DNA of 49,530 nucleotides. Origin: Opitutia bacterium (GTDB lineage Bacteria; Verrucomicrobiota; Verrucomicrobiia; Opitutales; Seribacteraceae). The translations under genes were made by a program, and so were the position numbers. Below are positions 35,246-44,411 of the stretch, in pieces. Where the stretch lies: assembly GCA_018645725.1 (NCBI GenBank), contig JABGWD010000342.1:1-49530 (forward strand). The letters run 5' to 3'. The notes below the pieces were generated by a model. That model was given only the letters and a program-made list of their open reading frames with translations. It was not told the DNA's origin and did not search any database. The stretch's first letter is position 1. Each line of letters starts with the position of its first letter.

Positions 35246-36313
35246 AAAGGTACCGGAAGAAACCCGAAAGGTTTCCCATTCGTTCGCTTCGTCCGGGGAT
35301 GGGAACGAAGTCCCCGAGGCAAAAACCTGAGCCCCGGACGGAAGCAATCCCTTGAAGTTCGCCTTGCGCTCGTCATCAAGCTCACCAAGGACGTCGTCGG
35401 CAAGAATCAACGGAATTTGATCCCGAACTTGCCGGATAAAGAAAAATTCCGCAAGACGAAGGGACAACACCAAACCCCGTTGCTGACCTTCGGAGGCAAA
35501 GGTTCGGGCATCTCTGCCATCCGCAAGAAAAGTAAAATCGTCACGATGAGGACCTCGACGCGTATTGCCCATTATCCGATCTTTGGCACGTTCGTCGACA
35601 AGCCGTTGGGACCACTCCTGCTCGCTTTCGAGAAAAAGGTCGGGTTTGTACTCGAGACTGGCTTCCTCTTGCTTCGCGGAAAGAGCGGCATAGCTTTCGG
35701 CAAGCAACCCGGAGAGCTTGGGAAGAGATTCGATTCGCATTTTTTGGATAAGCAGCGCGGAGGGAATCAGGGCCTGCTCAAAAGCATCGAGCTCGCGATC
35801 CCTTCCTCCTTTTTTGAGCAAGGCATTGCGCTCGCGCAAAGCCCGATGATAAAGCTGAAGATTGGCAAAATATTCCGCTGAAGCCGTAGAGAGCAAGAGA
35901 TCCAACCATTTGCGTCTTTCCGATGGACCGTCCCGAACAAGACGAAAGTCCCGGGAAGACAAGGCGACCGAAGGAAATTCGCCAAGGAAATCTCCCAATT
36001 TGGAAAGCTTTTCCCCATCGACGACCAGGCTTTTTTCCCCTTTGGGACGGAAAGACAGCAAAATCTCCCGTTCATTTCTTTTCTCATCCGCAAAGCGGAA
36101 GAACATCCTGCATTGGTCGCACTCGTCCCGAACAAGTCCTTCCGTTCCGGACTTCCGAAAGGAACGCAGGTTCGAAGACATGCCAATCGCTTCAAGGAGG
36201 TTTGTTTTTCCCTGGCCATTTGGCCCGATGAGAAAAACCCGATCGGTTTCGAAGACCAGGTTCGCAGACCGAACGTTGCGAAAGTTTTCCAAGTTGAAAT
36301 TCAGGAGGCGCAA
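35234..36313 (-). CDS. recF: DNA replication and repair protein RecF
   Basis: ABC-type ATPase (359 residues) loading RecA at gaps with RecO/RecR. It has NFNLENFRNVRSANLVF, Walker A GPNGQGKTN (30-38), the GPSERRKWLDLLLS segment, NTRRGPHRDDF, the signature SEGQQRGLVLSLRLAE and Walker B PLILADDVLGELDDER. The start is TTG (36311-36313), supported by GAAGG 7 bases upstream. It is not next to dnaA/dnaN as in many bacteria but follows a cysteine desulfurase gene by 9 bases. The stop lies within a 20-bp palindrome. Confidence 0.95.
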   Translation of the reverse strand: MRLLNFNLENFRNVRSANLVFETDRVFLIGPNGQGKTNLLEAIGMSSNLRSFRKSGTEGLVRDECDQCRMFFRFADEKRNEREILLSFRPKGEKSLVVDGEKLSKLGDFLGEFPSVALSSRDFRLVRDGPSERRKWLDLLLSTASAEYFANLQLYHRALRERNALLKKGGRDRELDAFEQALIPSALLIQKMRIESLPKLSGLLAESYAALSAKQEEASLEYKPDLFLESEQEWSQRLVDERAKDRIMGNTRRGPHRDDFTFLADGRDARTFASEGQQRGLVLSLRLAEFFFIRQVRDQIPLILADDVLGELDDERKANFKGLLPSGAQVFASGTSFPSPDEANEWETFRVSSGTFLKS

Positions 36314-36322
36314 GGCAGACCT

Positions 36323-37468
36323 TCAGGGGGAGATGACGGATGAACCTGACGAGTCTTGATCGAGTTCGTCCCGGGCATCGCAAAAGGCCGTGGCAAGGCT
36401 CATCCAATCACTCTCCGTCTGCTCCGCGTAGGAGCTTATCCGGACAAGACGCTTGGCCTGCTCTGGAGAAAAGCCCATGGCCAAAGGAACGGAAGAGGCA
36501 TCGTCCTTTCCAATCGAACAGGCAGAACCCGTGGAAACCTCGAATCCCAACTTGTCGAGCTTCCCCACGTATCGGAGGTTTTCATAATCGGGCATGAGCA
36601 ACATGGAAGTATTCCACAGACGGGGAACCTCTTTGCCAAGGATTTGCAACCCGGGAAAATCAACTAGCATGCGCGTCTCAAAGGAATCCCGCCAGCATGA
36701 TCGGTCGGGGAACTCGGGGAGAAGGGAACTCATCCCTTCACAGGCAACGCTCATGGCTTTGACCGCAGGATAATTTTCTGTTCCGCTTCGACGCCCTCCC
36801 TCCTGACTTCCTCCCAAAATGAAAGGCCTGGGCAGGTCACTGACCAAGATTCCGACACCCTTGGGTCCACCGAGTTTGTGGGCGCTTGCGCTCAAAGAGG
36901 AACAAGCTGAAAACCCGCAAGAAGGAAGTTTCCCGATCCACTGGGTGGCATCACAATGAAAGTGAATTTCCCGTTCTCGGCAAAGATCGGCGACCTCTCT
37001 CCAAGGTTGCAGAACCCCGGTTTCGTTATTGGCAGCCATCAGCGAAACAAACCGAACCCCGGAAACTTCGTCGAGCAAAGACGAAACATGACCAAGGTCA
37101 ATGACTCCGGTCGGTTCGACGGGAACGGTTTGAGCTCGTTCGGCGAACCAATGATCAGCAGGCGCAAGCACGCTCGGATGCTCGATGGAGGAAACCAATG
37201 CCCGAGCGCTTGGTTCGAAAAAACGGGCGGCATGAGCGAAAACAGCATTGTTTGCCTCAGTCGAGCCGGAGGTAAAAGTCACGCTCCCTGCATCGACCTC
37301 CAAAGAACGGGCTATGCATTCCCGCGCCTGATCAAGACGCACCCGAACCTCAACCCCGGATCGGCAAGGGGAAGACGGATTGCCCCAACTTTCCCTCAAC
37401 GCCTGATCGAAAGCTGCCCGAACTTCGGCGCTTGGCCTCGTAGTCGCGTTATTGTCGAAATACGCCAT
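36323..37468 (-). CDS. Cysteine desulfurase (NifS/IscS-like)
   Basis: A 381-residue PLP enzyme that removes sulfur from cysteine for Fe-S clusters or thio-modified tRNA. Features: FDNNATTRPSAEV at the start, FTSGSTEANNAVF, the PLP lysine in ASAHKLGGPKGVGIL (Lys198), GGSQEGGRRSGTEN, and the sulfur-carrying cysteine in VSTGSACSIGKDDAS (Cys317). The short active-site loop suggests the IscS/NifS group. No iscU or other Fe-S gene is adjacent, so the acceptor is unknown. Confidence 0.93.
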   Translation of the reverse strand: MAYFDNNATTRPSAEVRAAFDQALRESWGNPSSPCRSGVEVRVRLDQARECIARSLEVDAGSVTFTSGSTEANNAVFAHAARFFEPSARALVSSIEHPSVLAPADHWFAERAQTVPVEPTGVIDLGHVSSLLDEVSGVRFVSLMAANNETGVLQPWREVADLCREREIHFHCDATQWIGKLPSCGFSACSSLSASAHKLGGPKGVGILVSDLPRPFILGGSQEGGRRSGTENYPAVKAMSVACEGMSSLLPEFPDRSCWRDSFETRMLVDFPGLQILGKEVPRLWNTSMLLMPDYENLRYVGKLDKLGFEVSTGSACSIGKDDASSVPLAMGFSPEQAKRLVRISSYAEQTESDWMSLATAFCDARDELDQDSSGSSVISP

Positions 37469-37487
37469 TTGACGGCAACCGAGGAGA

Positions 37488-38225
37488 CTACCGGTTTGGA
37501 GGAACCGGTGGGATTCGAAGGGTTTGCCCTACCTTGAGGCTGTTCTTGCTTGGCAAACTGTCCCGATTGGCTTGGAAAATGCGATCGATATGAGAGGAGT
37601 CTCCGTAAAACTTGCGACTTATCGCGTACAGACTATCTCCTTTCTGCACGACGTAGGACCTGACTTGAGCAGGCTGAGGCGGAGGAACCGGTCGGGGAGG
37701 AACCACAACGGGAACCGCTGTTCTCGGCAACTGTCCCGCCTGCTCCAAAGGTGCCCCCAATCGGGCTTTGTAATCATCGACTTGGCGTTTGAGCTTGGCG
37801 TTTTCCTCCTGCAAGGCGATTAGCTCAAGGTAGTCCTCGTAGGGTTTGCCGGGCAGGTCGCGGATAATCTCGCGTTCCGCAGTGACAATCAATTGCTTCA
37901 CCTTCGATGCTTCTCTGGATTCGGGTTTGAGAAGGAGAAACCGGCGGAAGTGATAGATCGAGGATACGGGATCCTTGCGGGACTCCAAGGAGAGCAGAAG
38001 ACGACCTGCCTCAAGATGGGACTTCGGGCACTCGAGCATCCGGCGCGTCACGGAGAGAAATTCGTCCAGAGCTTCCTCTTCTTTGCCTACTTTGAGATAC
38101 GATCGGCCCCGGTCGAATGCGGGGTCGTCATCTTCGTGGATAACCGGACCACTGGGACCGCAGGAGACCACGACAAGCAGGGCAAAGATTGCCCAAATGC
38201 ATAACTTGAGGAAGTTGCCAGTCAT
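37488..38225 (-). CDS. LysM-domain lipoprotein
   Basis: A 245-residue lipoprotein: signal with lipobox VVSC (Cys about 22), a TPR-like helical segment (about 35-120, FDRGRSYLKVGKEEEALDEF), a short coiled coil (LIALQEENAKLKRQVDDY), a Pro-rich linker (VVVPPRPVPPPQPAQ), and a C-terminal LysM (SYVVQKGDSLYAISRKFYGD to LKVGQTLRIPP) for peptidoglycan binding. ATG 38225 overlaps the yjbQ stop as ATGA. Probably an envelope protein anchored in the outer membrane and touching the wall. Confidence 0.88.
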   Translation of the reverse strand: MTGNFLKLCIWAIFALLVVVSCGPSGPVIHEDDDPAFDRGRSYLKVGKEEEALDEFLSVTRRMLECPKSHLEAGRLLLSLESRKDPVSSIYHFRRFLLLKPESREASKVKQLIVTAEREIIRDLPGKPYEDYLELIALQEENAKLKRQVDDYKARLGAPLEQAGQLPRTAVPVVVPPRPVPPPQPAQVRSYVVQKGDSLYAISRKFYGDSSHIDRIFQANRDSLPSKNSLKVGQTLRIPPVPPNR

Positions 38226-38641
38226 TCGCCGAGATAGGTAAAGATCAGTTTTCGGGCATGCGGGGCGTTCCTGTGCTCCCAAAGAAACAAGCCCTGCCAG
38301 GTGCCAAGTTGCAAACGACCGTCGACAAAAGGAACGTTCTCGCTTGTCCGGGTCAGGGCCATCTTGACGTGAGACGGCATGTCGTCGGGTCCCTCGAGGG
38401 TATGGACGAAATAAGGATAATCCTCCGGAACAAGGTCTTCCATAAAACGTTCCAAGTCGACACGGGCGGTTGGGTCTGCATTTTCCATAAGAACCAGACT
38501 ACAACTGGTATGCCTGACGAAAACGGAAACCAAGCCATCCGAAAAGCCGGACTCCCTCAAGCCTTCGGAAACCGCATCCGTAATTTCGTAGGTCCCCTTT
38601 CCCTTGGTTCGAATCCCCCAATCTTTCTTGAAAACACCCAT
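38222..38641 (-). CDS. yjbQ: YjbQ family protein (secondary thiamine-phosphate synthase-like, UPF0047)
   Basis: A 139-residue member of the YjbQ/UPF0047 family. Conserved residues: VRHTSCSLVLMENADPTARVDLERFM, VHTLEGPDDMPSHVKMALT, and the terminal LQLGTWQGLFLWEHRNAPHARKLIFTYLGE. Some homologues show weak thiamine-phosphate synthase activity, but the physiological role is unsettled. ATG 38641 chosen; a TTG two codons upstream is also possible. It overlaps the LysM lipoprotein gene by four bases. Confidence 0.9.
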   Translation of the reverse strand: MGVFKKDWGIRTKGKGTYEITDAVSEGLRESGFSDGLVSVFVRHTSCSLVLMENADPTARVDLERFMEDLVPEDYPYFVHTLEGPDDMPSHVKMALTRTSENVPFVDGRLQLGTWQGLFLWEHRNAPHARKLIFTYLGE

Positions 38642-38661
38642 GATCAAATGAACGATAAGGT

Positions 38662-38691
38662 ATCATTAGCCCAGTAAATCGTTTTTGGCAA
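38662..38691 (-). promoter_or_regulatory. Candidate promoter of yjbQ-led gene group
   Basis: On the minus strand TTGCCA (38686-38691, 5 of 6) and AATGAT (38662-38667, 4 of 6) are separated by 18 bases, about 20 bases upstream of the yjbQ ATG. It would drive yjbQ, the LysM gene, the desulfurase and recF. Confidence 0.3.
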
Positions 38692-38718
38692 GGACTGAGG
38701 AAACATAAGGAAGCTCGC

Positions 38719-39333
38719 TCAACATCGCAGTTCGGTTTCCGAGTTAAGCCAAAGTCGAAGTGATTCGACCAAAGGGACGAGTTCGGCGAATGTCTTGCTT
38801 TCGCCGCCCACGGGATGACCAAGTACGGAACGGGCAATCGATCGATCGCTTTCCGCCAAGCCCGGGAGCCAGGATTCCTTGACCGGAAGACCCTCGTTTT
38901 GAGCAAAGAGAAAAAGTGCCTTGAAAAACACCGCTTGGGGGTGCCCTCCTTCGCACAACGTCGAGAGAGCAATCTCGAGCAAATTGAAAAGGGGTTGGGG
39001 TTCGAGGAGATGACGACCGTTATGCAGGTACAGCAAGGCGAGATCAGAGGCTGCCTGGAATCGGTCGTGCCGAATCGCCAGCTCACGCCTTTTGGCAAGT
39101 ACGCGCGATTCGCGAACGAAGGGAAGTCCGGTGGATTGAGTTTTTTCAAGGACAAGCTCCGCCTGATCGAAAAGATCCGGGAGGGGAGGAGATTTTCCTC
39201 GTCCTTTTCGCAAGAGAGCGACTTGCAAGCCTTCCGAACCGCAAAAGACGCTGACACGCAAATGATTTTCACCTGTCTCTACCCGACTAAGAACAATCCC
39301 TTCGATCGTTTGGGCAGGTGTAGCCATGCCCAC
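38719..39333 (-). CDS. recO: Probable DNA repair protein RecO (short form)
   Basis: A 204-residue protein whose N-terminus fits the RecO OB fold (TIEGIVLSRVETGENHLRVSVFC), followed by helices (SDLALLYLHNGRHLLEPQPLFNLLEIAL) like the RecO C-terminal domain. It is shorter than E. coli RecO and the zinc-binding Cys4 cluster of many RecO proteins is not seen. A GTG start at 39333 has AGGA 7 bases upstream; ATG 39327 is the alternative. The ybeY-linked position and presence of recF nearby support the call. Confidence 0.65.
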   Translation of the reverse strand: MGMATPAQTIEGIVLSRVETGENHLRVSVFCGSEGLQVALLRKGRGKSPPLPDLFDQAELVLEKTQSTGLPFVRESRVLAKRRELAIRHDRFQAASDLALLYLHNGRHLLEPQPLFNLLEIALSTLCEGGHPQAVFFKALFLFAQNEGLPVKESWLPGLAESDRSIARSVLGHPVGGESKTFAELVPLVESLRLWLNSETELRC

Positions 39334-39336
39334 TCG

Positions 39337-40113
39337 TCAATCCTTTGCGGAATCGCTTTCCGAGGGCTTTTTTTGAGCGGGTTTCCGGGATGATGCGCGA
39401 GGTTTCCCCTTTCCCGAACCCGCAGGGGAGCTCTTCCCTTTGCGTTTGGTTACGGCGCCTTTGGTTTGCGATTTTGCGGCGGGTGGGCTCACCGCGCCTC
39501 CGGATATCAGCATTTTCATTCCCTCACCCACCGTCATATCCAGGGAATGGATGTCGCTTCTGGGCAAAAGCAGAAGAAATCCACTCGTCGGATTCGGCGT
39601 GGTGGGGACGAATACGTTGGTCAGCTTTTTTCCGGTCGATTGCTCGATTTGGGTCGATGCTTCCGTGGTTACGAACCCCAGGACGTAACAATCGGTTCGC
39701 GGGTACTCGATTAAGACAACTTCTTTGAATACAGCCCTGTTCTCTTTCCCGAAGGTCTCGACGATTTGTTTGGCAGAACGGTAAACCGTGCTTAGGAAAG
39801 GCACCTTATCAAGTATTTTTTCCGTCAAGTTTATGAAAACCCTTCCCAAAAAATAGTTGGAAAGAAACCCCAGGAGCGTAAGGGACAGGATACCAATCAA
39901 AAGGCCGAGGATTGCCAAAAGAGTTTCCATGCCAAAGAAAACGCTTTCTTCCTTGAGCCCTAGCTCGTATGCCAAATGAGTGACCGGTTCCTGAAACAAG
40001 CCAAGAAGGAAATTGAGGACGAAGATGGTTGTGCCCAAGGGGAGAAAAATAAGCAACCCCGTTAGAAACGCGTTTCTAAATTTCCTTGAAAAGCTGTTGG
40101 GTTTTACGGACAC
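39337..40113 (-). CDS. DUF502 family membrane protein
   Basis: A 258-residue protein with two N-terminal membrane helices (about 14-38 and 58-85) and the DUF502 core: RVFINLTEKILDKVPFLSTVYRSAKQIVETF, then VLIEYPRTDCYVLGFVT and VFVPTTPNPTSGFLLLLP. The last 55 residues are a Lys/Ser/Pro/Ala-rich, probably disordered tail. Function of the family is not established. GTG start (40111-40113) with a GAGAG sequence 5 bases upstream; 11 bases after ybeY and 3 before recO. Confidence 0.88.
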   Translation of the reverse strand: MSVKPNSFSRKFRNAFLTGLLIFLPLGTTIFVLNFLLGLFQEPVTHLAYELGLKEESVFFGMETLLAILGLLIGILSLTLLGFLSNYFLGRVFINLTEKILDKVPFLSTVYRSAKQIVETFGKENRAVFKEVVLIEYPRTDCYVLGFVTTEASTQIEQSTGKKLTNVFVPTTPNPTSGFLLLLPRSDIHSLDMTVGEGMKMLISGGAVSPPAAKSQTKGAVTKRKGKSSPAGSGKGKPRASSRKPAQKKPSESDSAKD

Positions 40114-40124
40114 AAGAACTCTCG

Positions 40125-40604
40125 CTATTCTCCTTCACCGCCAGGGGCGAGAAGAAAATCAGGCCAAAGCCCAAGATCATCGACGAGGTCGAGGGTTTTC
40201 CGTTCCTCCCGGCGCATGATTTTTCGATCTTCATCTTCCTTGTCATCAAAGCCAACGAGGTGCAACCAACCGTGAATCAGGTAAAGGGAAAGCTCTTGCG
40301 CAAACTCAACCTCCCGGTTTGCCGCCTCCTCGATCGCCTGGTCCACGGATACGCAAATCTCCCCGGCCATTTCCTCCATTGGATCGGCGGGAAAAGTGAT
40401 TACGTCGGTGGGGCGGTAATCCTTCAGGAAATCTCCATGAATTCGGGAATGACGCGAGCGGTCAAGAAAAGCCACCGACAAACTTCCCGAACAATCATGA
40501 CGATGGAGGGCAAAAATCTTTTCGAAAAAACGATCGATCGAATCCGGTGAAAAGGTCAGGGATGGGTAAAGGTTGTTTACTTCGACTGTGAGAACCGAAC
40601 CCAT
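40125..40604 (-). CDS. ybeY: Endoribonuclease YbeY (16S rRNA maturation)
   Basis: A 159-residue YbeY/UPF0054 protein, a metal-dependent RNase for 16S rRNA 3' processing and ribosome quality control. The metal motif reads HGWLHLVGFDDKEDED instead of the common HGxLHLxGYDH: two histidines are kept and the third ligand position is Asp. YRPTDVITFPAD is the usual upstream motif. It lies 6 bases after pgpH in the conserved phoH-pgpH-ybeY order. Confidence 0.92.
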   Translation of the reverse strand: MGSVLTVEVNNLYPSLTFSPDSIDRFFEKIFALHRHDCSGSLSVAFLDRSRHSRIHGDFLKDYRPTDVITFPADPMEEMAGEICVSVDQAIEEAANREVEFAQELSLYLIHGWLHLVGFDDKEDEDRKIMRREERKTLDLVDDLGLWPDFLLAPGGEGE

Positions 40605-40610
40605 GCCACG

Positions 40611-43109
40611 TCAATTTCGCTTGTCGGAAAAAGGAGCGTTGGAGCTTCTGCGGTCATCCTCCTTGCCCTTTTCATCCTCCGGGTACTCAATGCGAGAATG
40701 CAACATATTGAGTGAAGTCTTCAGGAAGCTTTCCTTTATTTTCGAAATTTCCTCCAAGGTGAGTGGACATTCGTCAAGCTGCCCGTCTTCCAAGCGGTCC
40801 TGAAAGATATTTTCGAGCAACTCCTCTACGCTGTGGTGGGTGACCTTTGGCAAACTTCGGGCGGCAGCTTCGACGGAATCCGCAAAAAAGATAATCGCGC
40901 TCTCCTTGAAACGGGGCTTGGGACCGTCATACCGATAGGTCGATTCATCGGGCTCGCCCTCCGGTTCGCCATTAGGGAGCTTTTCCTGTTTCAGCCGCTG
41001 TTTGGCCTGATGATAGAAATACTTGACCAAGGTCGTGCCATGATGTTGGCGAATGACGTCGCGAATGACCTTCGGCAATCGATGTTCGCGAGCCATTTCG
41101 ATCCCCTCTTTGACGTGACTCTTGATGATCAATGCGCTCATCGCCGGATTCTGTCTGCCATGTGGGTTTTCAAAGCCTCCCTGATTCTCCGTAAAATAAT
41201 CGGGCTGACTCATTTTCCCAATGTCATGAAAGAGCGAACAGGCCCGGCACAAGATTGGATTGGCCTTCACGGCTAGTGCCGCATTTTCGGAAAGGTTGGC
41301 AACCATCAGGCTGTGATGGTAGGTGCCGGGAGCTTCCACTTGCATCCGCCTGAGCAAAGGATGATTGAAGTCAGTGAGCTCGAAGAGAGTCGCATCCGTG
41401 GCAACCTTGAAAGCATTCTCGACCAAGGGCATGGCCCCAAGAACGAGTCCTCCCGTAAAGACGCCGACAACCAAGGATGCGATGGCATGGTTTACGGCCA
41501 CCGCCCCGCTCCCTGAGGCAAAACCGAAACAAAGAGCCATGACCGCTCCGGTCAACCCGGCCATCGCTCCCGCCTTGAGAACGCTTCCACGCAAGCGCAC
41601 GTCACGACAGAAATACGCTCCCACCAAGGCCGAACTAAGTGAGATCGAAAGAGCCTCGATCCCGGCATTCTGCATGGAAGCATGAAAGATACTCGCCATA
41701 AGAGCGGAAAGAGCTCCCATTCGGGGTCCCACCGTGATCATCACCACCATGGGAGCGAAGGCAATGGGCATAAAATAAGGCAAAAGACCGGTCAGCAGAG
41801 CATTGCCCCCGAACAGATCGGTGCCTCCGAGCTCAAGAATAATACGCGATAGCCCCAAATTCACCAGAATCGCGATGGCCACGATGGTCGAACGGGCGCC
41901 GTCCTTCCAAAAATTGGGCAGAACCAAACTGACGTAAACAACCGAAAAGAGAAAGGTCGCAAAAGTAACGAATACCCTCTTGGGAAGAAGATCCATATCC
42001 TTGATTTTGCCATCGAGGTATTTTTCGTATTTCTCGAGCGTGAGCTCGTCCACTTCGACTCCCTTTTCCAGAATTTTATCGCCTTTCATTACCGATACTT
42101 TTGGCTGATCCATTTCTTGAATGGCCCGGTCCTGGGCAGCTGCGGTCGCCGCCTTGTCGATTGTCGTCAAGAAAAGGCCTTTGATGGCAAAACCCGAAAA
42201 AGTGGCGGCCATTCCGTTCCGAAATTCATTGGCCGCAATGGATGCGTTTTCATCGGAACTTTGGATCAAGTCGGAGAGAAGCAAACCTTCCTCGGGAAAA
42301 GGTCCGTCATTTTCCAAATGCAACTGAAGTTCGCTCAAATAATGAGCAAGCCCGGTATGCTCTTCCCTCAAATCATCCGGATCCAAATTGAATCGCAAGC
42401 CATCGAAAAGACCCGTTATGACGACCAGGCGATCCGCAAGATCAATCATCATGTCGTTAATTCTCGCAGTGGCATTTGCTTCCGAAATGAATTTCTGGTC
42501 GGAAGATGGGAACTCGACCACCCCGGTGTTGTGAATTTGTCCAAGAATTTTACCCAAGTAATCCAAGAGATTCTCATCTTGAGAAAAATCACGCCAGTGA
42601 GAGAGCATCTTTATTTCCTCATCCGTCACAACCAATTGGAATTTCGCCTTCAGTTCATCCTTCAGCCTGTTTTTTTCAATCGCTCTGTCATCCACGTCCA
42701 TGGAGCGCAGCATAAGCAAGCCGTCCTCAAGTCGGATTACTGCGTTGGAAAAACGGGCTTCATCATCGAAATTTCTACGGAACAAGCGAATTTCTCTACG
42801 AATTTGTTCCTCTTTTTGCATCCGTGTAATTTCGCTGACGTAACCAAAATCAATATCCGAGTAGAGGGTTTCGGGCGCTGATTCCCCCAAGGTCCTGAGC
42901 CCGGGGGGATCCTGACCTACAAAGCAGGTAAAGATTACCGCAACGGCAAAGGATATGGTCAGGAGGAGTTGTTTGCCCCAAGCTAGCCATACCTCGCGCA
43001 ACCCGGAAATTCGAGTTTCGGAAGAATCGTCATGTTCAAGCTCTTTGCGCCTGCGGGCTCTTTTGCGACCGTTTTTCTTGCGCAAGCCCTTTGTGTCCTC
43101 ACTAGCCAT
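40611..43109 (-). CDS. pgpH: PgpH-like 7TM-HD phosphohydrolase (c-di-AMP phosphodiesterase)
   Basis: An 832-residue membrane protein: basic cytoplasmic N-terminus (KKNGRKRARRRKELEHD), one helix, a large extracytoplasmic 7TM-HD sensor domain (about 85-390), seven helices (about 395-590) and a cytoplasmic HD domain. HD residues are visible in TYHHSLMVANLSENAA and CSLFHDIGK, then IKSHVKEGIEMAREHRLP and IRQHHGTTLVKYFY. PgpH in Listeria hydrolyses c-di-AMP; that role is inferred here. It sits between phoH and ybeY, the order seen in many bacteria. Confidence 0.93.
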   Translation of the reverse strand: MASEDTKGLRKKNGRKRARRRKELEHDDSSETRISGLREVWLAWGKQLLLTISFAVAVIFTCFVGQDPPGLRTLGESAPETLYSDIDFGYVSEITRMQKEEQIRREIRLFRRNFDDEARFSNAVIRLEDGLLMLRSMDVDDRAIEKNRLKDELKAKFQLVVTDEEIKMLSHWRDFSQDENLLDYLGKILGQIHNTGVVEFPSSDQKFISEANATARINDMMIDLADRLVVITGLFDGLRFNLDPDDLREEHTGLAHYLSELQLHLENDGPFPEEGLLLSDLIQSSDENASIAANEFRNGMAATFSGFAIKGLFLTTIDKAATAAAQDRAIQEMDQPKVSVMKGDKILEKGVEVDELTLEKYEKYLDGKIKDMDLLPKRVFVTFATFLFSVVYVSLVLPNFWKDGARSTIVAIAILVNLGLSRIILELGGTDLFGGNALLTGLLPYFMPIAFAPMVVMITVGPRMGALSALMASIFHASMQNAGIEALSISLSSALVGAYFCRDVRLRGSVLKAGAMAGLTGAVMALCFGFASGSGAVAVNHAIASLVVGVFTGGLVLGAMPLVENAFKVATDATLFELTDFNHPLLRRMQVEAPGTYHHSLMVANLSENAALAVKANPILCRACSLFHDIGKMSQPDYFTENQGGFENPHGRQNPAMSALIIKSHVKEGIEMAREHRLPKVIRDVIRQHHGTTLVKYFYHQAKQRLKQEKLPNGEPEGEPDESTYRYDGPKPRFKESAIIFFADSVEAAARSLPKVTHHSVEELLENIFQDRLEDGQLDECPLTLEEISKIKESFLKTSLNMLHSRIEYPEDEKGKEDDRRSSNAPFSDKRN

Positions 43110-43152
43110 TGGAAAGATCCTATTTTCTCATAAAAAAGGGTGGGGTCAAGGC

Positions 43153-44109
43153 TTAGCAATCGGAAGGCGGTTTCCCATAAGCCGAAATAATCGAGCTCAC
43201 CAAGGGATGACGAACCACGTCGTCATGATCGAATTCGTGGAAATGCAAGCCCTTGACCGAGGACAACGTCTTGCTGGCATGAACAAGCCCGGATTCCTGA
43301 CGCGTCGGCAAGTCGACCTGGGTGACGTCACCGGTGACGACCATTTTGCTCCCTTCCCCCAATCGGGTCAGAAACATCATCATCTGAGACCGGGTAGCGT
43401 TCTGGGCCTCGTCAAGCAGAGCAAAGCACTTGCTTAAGGTTCGCCCCCGCATGTAGGCCAAAGGAGCGATCTCCACAACCCCAGTCTCGACCAACTTACG
43501 GGCTTCGATCGGGCCAAGAACCTCATCCATGGCATCGTAGAGCGGACGAAGATAAGGCAGTAACTTCTCCTCCAAATCACCCGGAAGAAAACCCAGGGCT
43601 TCCCCAGCCTCCACTGCCGGACGGGCAAGAACAATGCGTTGAATTTCTCCTTCAAGCAAGGCATGGAGGGCCGCTATCATGGCCAGAAAGGTCTTGCCGG
43701 TGCCAGCCGGACCAATTCCAAAGACCAGGTCGTTCTTGAGAATCAGGTCAAGAAAGCGTCTTTGTCCGAGATTTCTCGGAACAACTGATTTCTTGCGTAT
43801 CTTCAAAACCAACGGATTCTCCAGAAGATCTTGCAATTCCTTGGTTTTCCCGCTCGAAACCTTTGCGAGAAACCTGCCGAAATCAGACTTCCCGGACACA
43901 AAGCCCTGCTCCCTGCCCTTGAGAAGAAGAGAAAAAAGTTCTCCACAACGATCCACGTTTTCTTGCTCCCCCTCTATCGTCAGGCAATTGCCCCGGGCTA
44001 CGAGACGGACCGAAAGCATGCGTTCGACCTCGTTCAGGTTTGCCGGGCTCTCCCCATAAAGCTGGTGCAGTTGCCTCTCCGTTTCGAATTCTATCTTTTG
44101 TTCCGGCAT
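43153..44109 (-). CDS. phoH: PhoH-like ATPase
   Basis: A 318-residue PhoH family P-loop ATPase. An N-terminal KH-like segment (about 25-65) precedes the ATPase core with Walker A GPAGTGKT (133-140), ARPAVEAGEALGFLPGD, YMRGRTLSKCFALLDEAQNA (Walker B) and VTGDVTQVDLPT. It is thought to work in RNA metabolism with YbeY. ATG 44109 is preferred, with AAGGAG about 10 bases upstream; a TTG at 44118 would place that site too close. First gene of the leftward phoH-pgpH-ybeY block. Confidence 0.94.
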   Translation of the reverse strand: MPEQKIEFETERQLHQLYGESPANLNEVERMLSVRLVARGNCLTIEGEQENVDRCGELFSLLLKGREQGFVSGKSDFGRFLAKVSSGKTKELQDLLENPLVLKIRKKSVVPRNLGQRRFLDLILKNDLVFGIGPAGTGKTFLAMIAALHALLEGEIQRIVLARPAVEAGEALGFLPGDLEEKLLPYLRPLYDAMDEVLGPIEARKLVETGVVEIAPLAYMRGRTLSKCFALLDEAQNATRSQMMMFLTRLGEGSKMVVTGDVTQVDLPTRQESGLVHASKTLSSVKGLHFHEFDHDDVVRHPLVSSIISAYGKPPSDC

Positions 44110-44411
44110 GAGACGCAAACTCCTTGAAGGCGGGACAGAACGGAAGATCCAAAAATCAAAACAAGCAACGCTCTCATCCGGGCTTTTTCAATTGCCCGAA
44201 ACCCTCAAGAGCCAATGCGGAGGGAAGGAATGCTTTGCCCCTTGGGATCGATTCACCGCAGGAGATAGGTCGGAGGAGGAACTTCATTGAATGAATGAGT
44301 AAATATCGGAACCATCATTCGGCAAGCATCGAATCAAAATATGATCCGATTGAAATTGCCAATGATCGCAAAAACGTCATGACAAACTTTTTCATTAAAA
44401 TTTCCTCCACC
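44110..44411. other. Intergenic region between divergent phoH and glgA
   Basis: About 300 bases without a convincing gene. It contains a short hairpin (CGGGC/GCCCG, near 44178-44197), a purine-rich GGAGGAGGA (44272-44280) and a 13-base palindrome TTCATTGAATGAA (44283-44295). An in-frame ATG at 44295 could extend GlgA by 39 residues, but they are polar and unlike the family. A 60-codon open frame at 44108-44290 has no recognisable features. No tRNA or repeat array is seen. Confidence 0.6.

Noticed and set aside
44108-44290. Small protein gene of 60 codons between phoH and glgA
   Set aside because: It overlaps the phoH start on the opposite strand, has no ribosome-binding site and no protein-like features.
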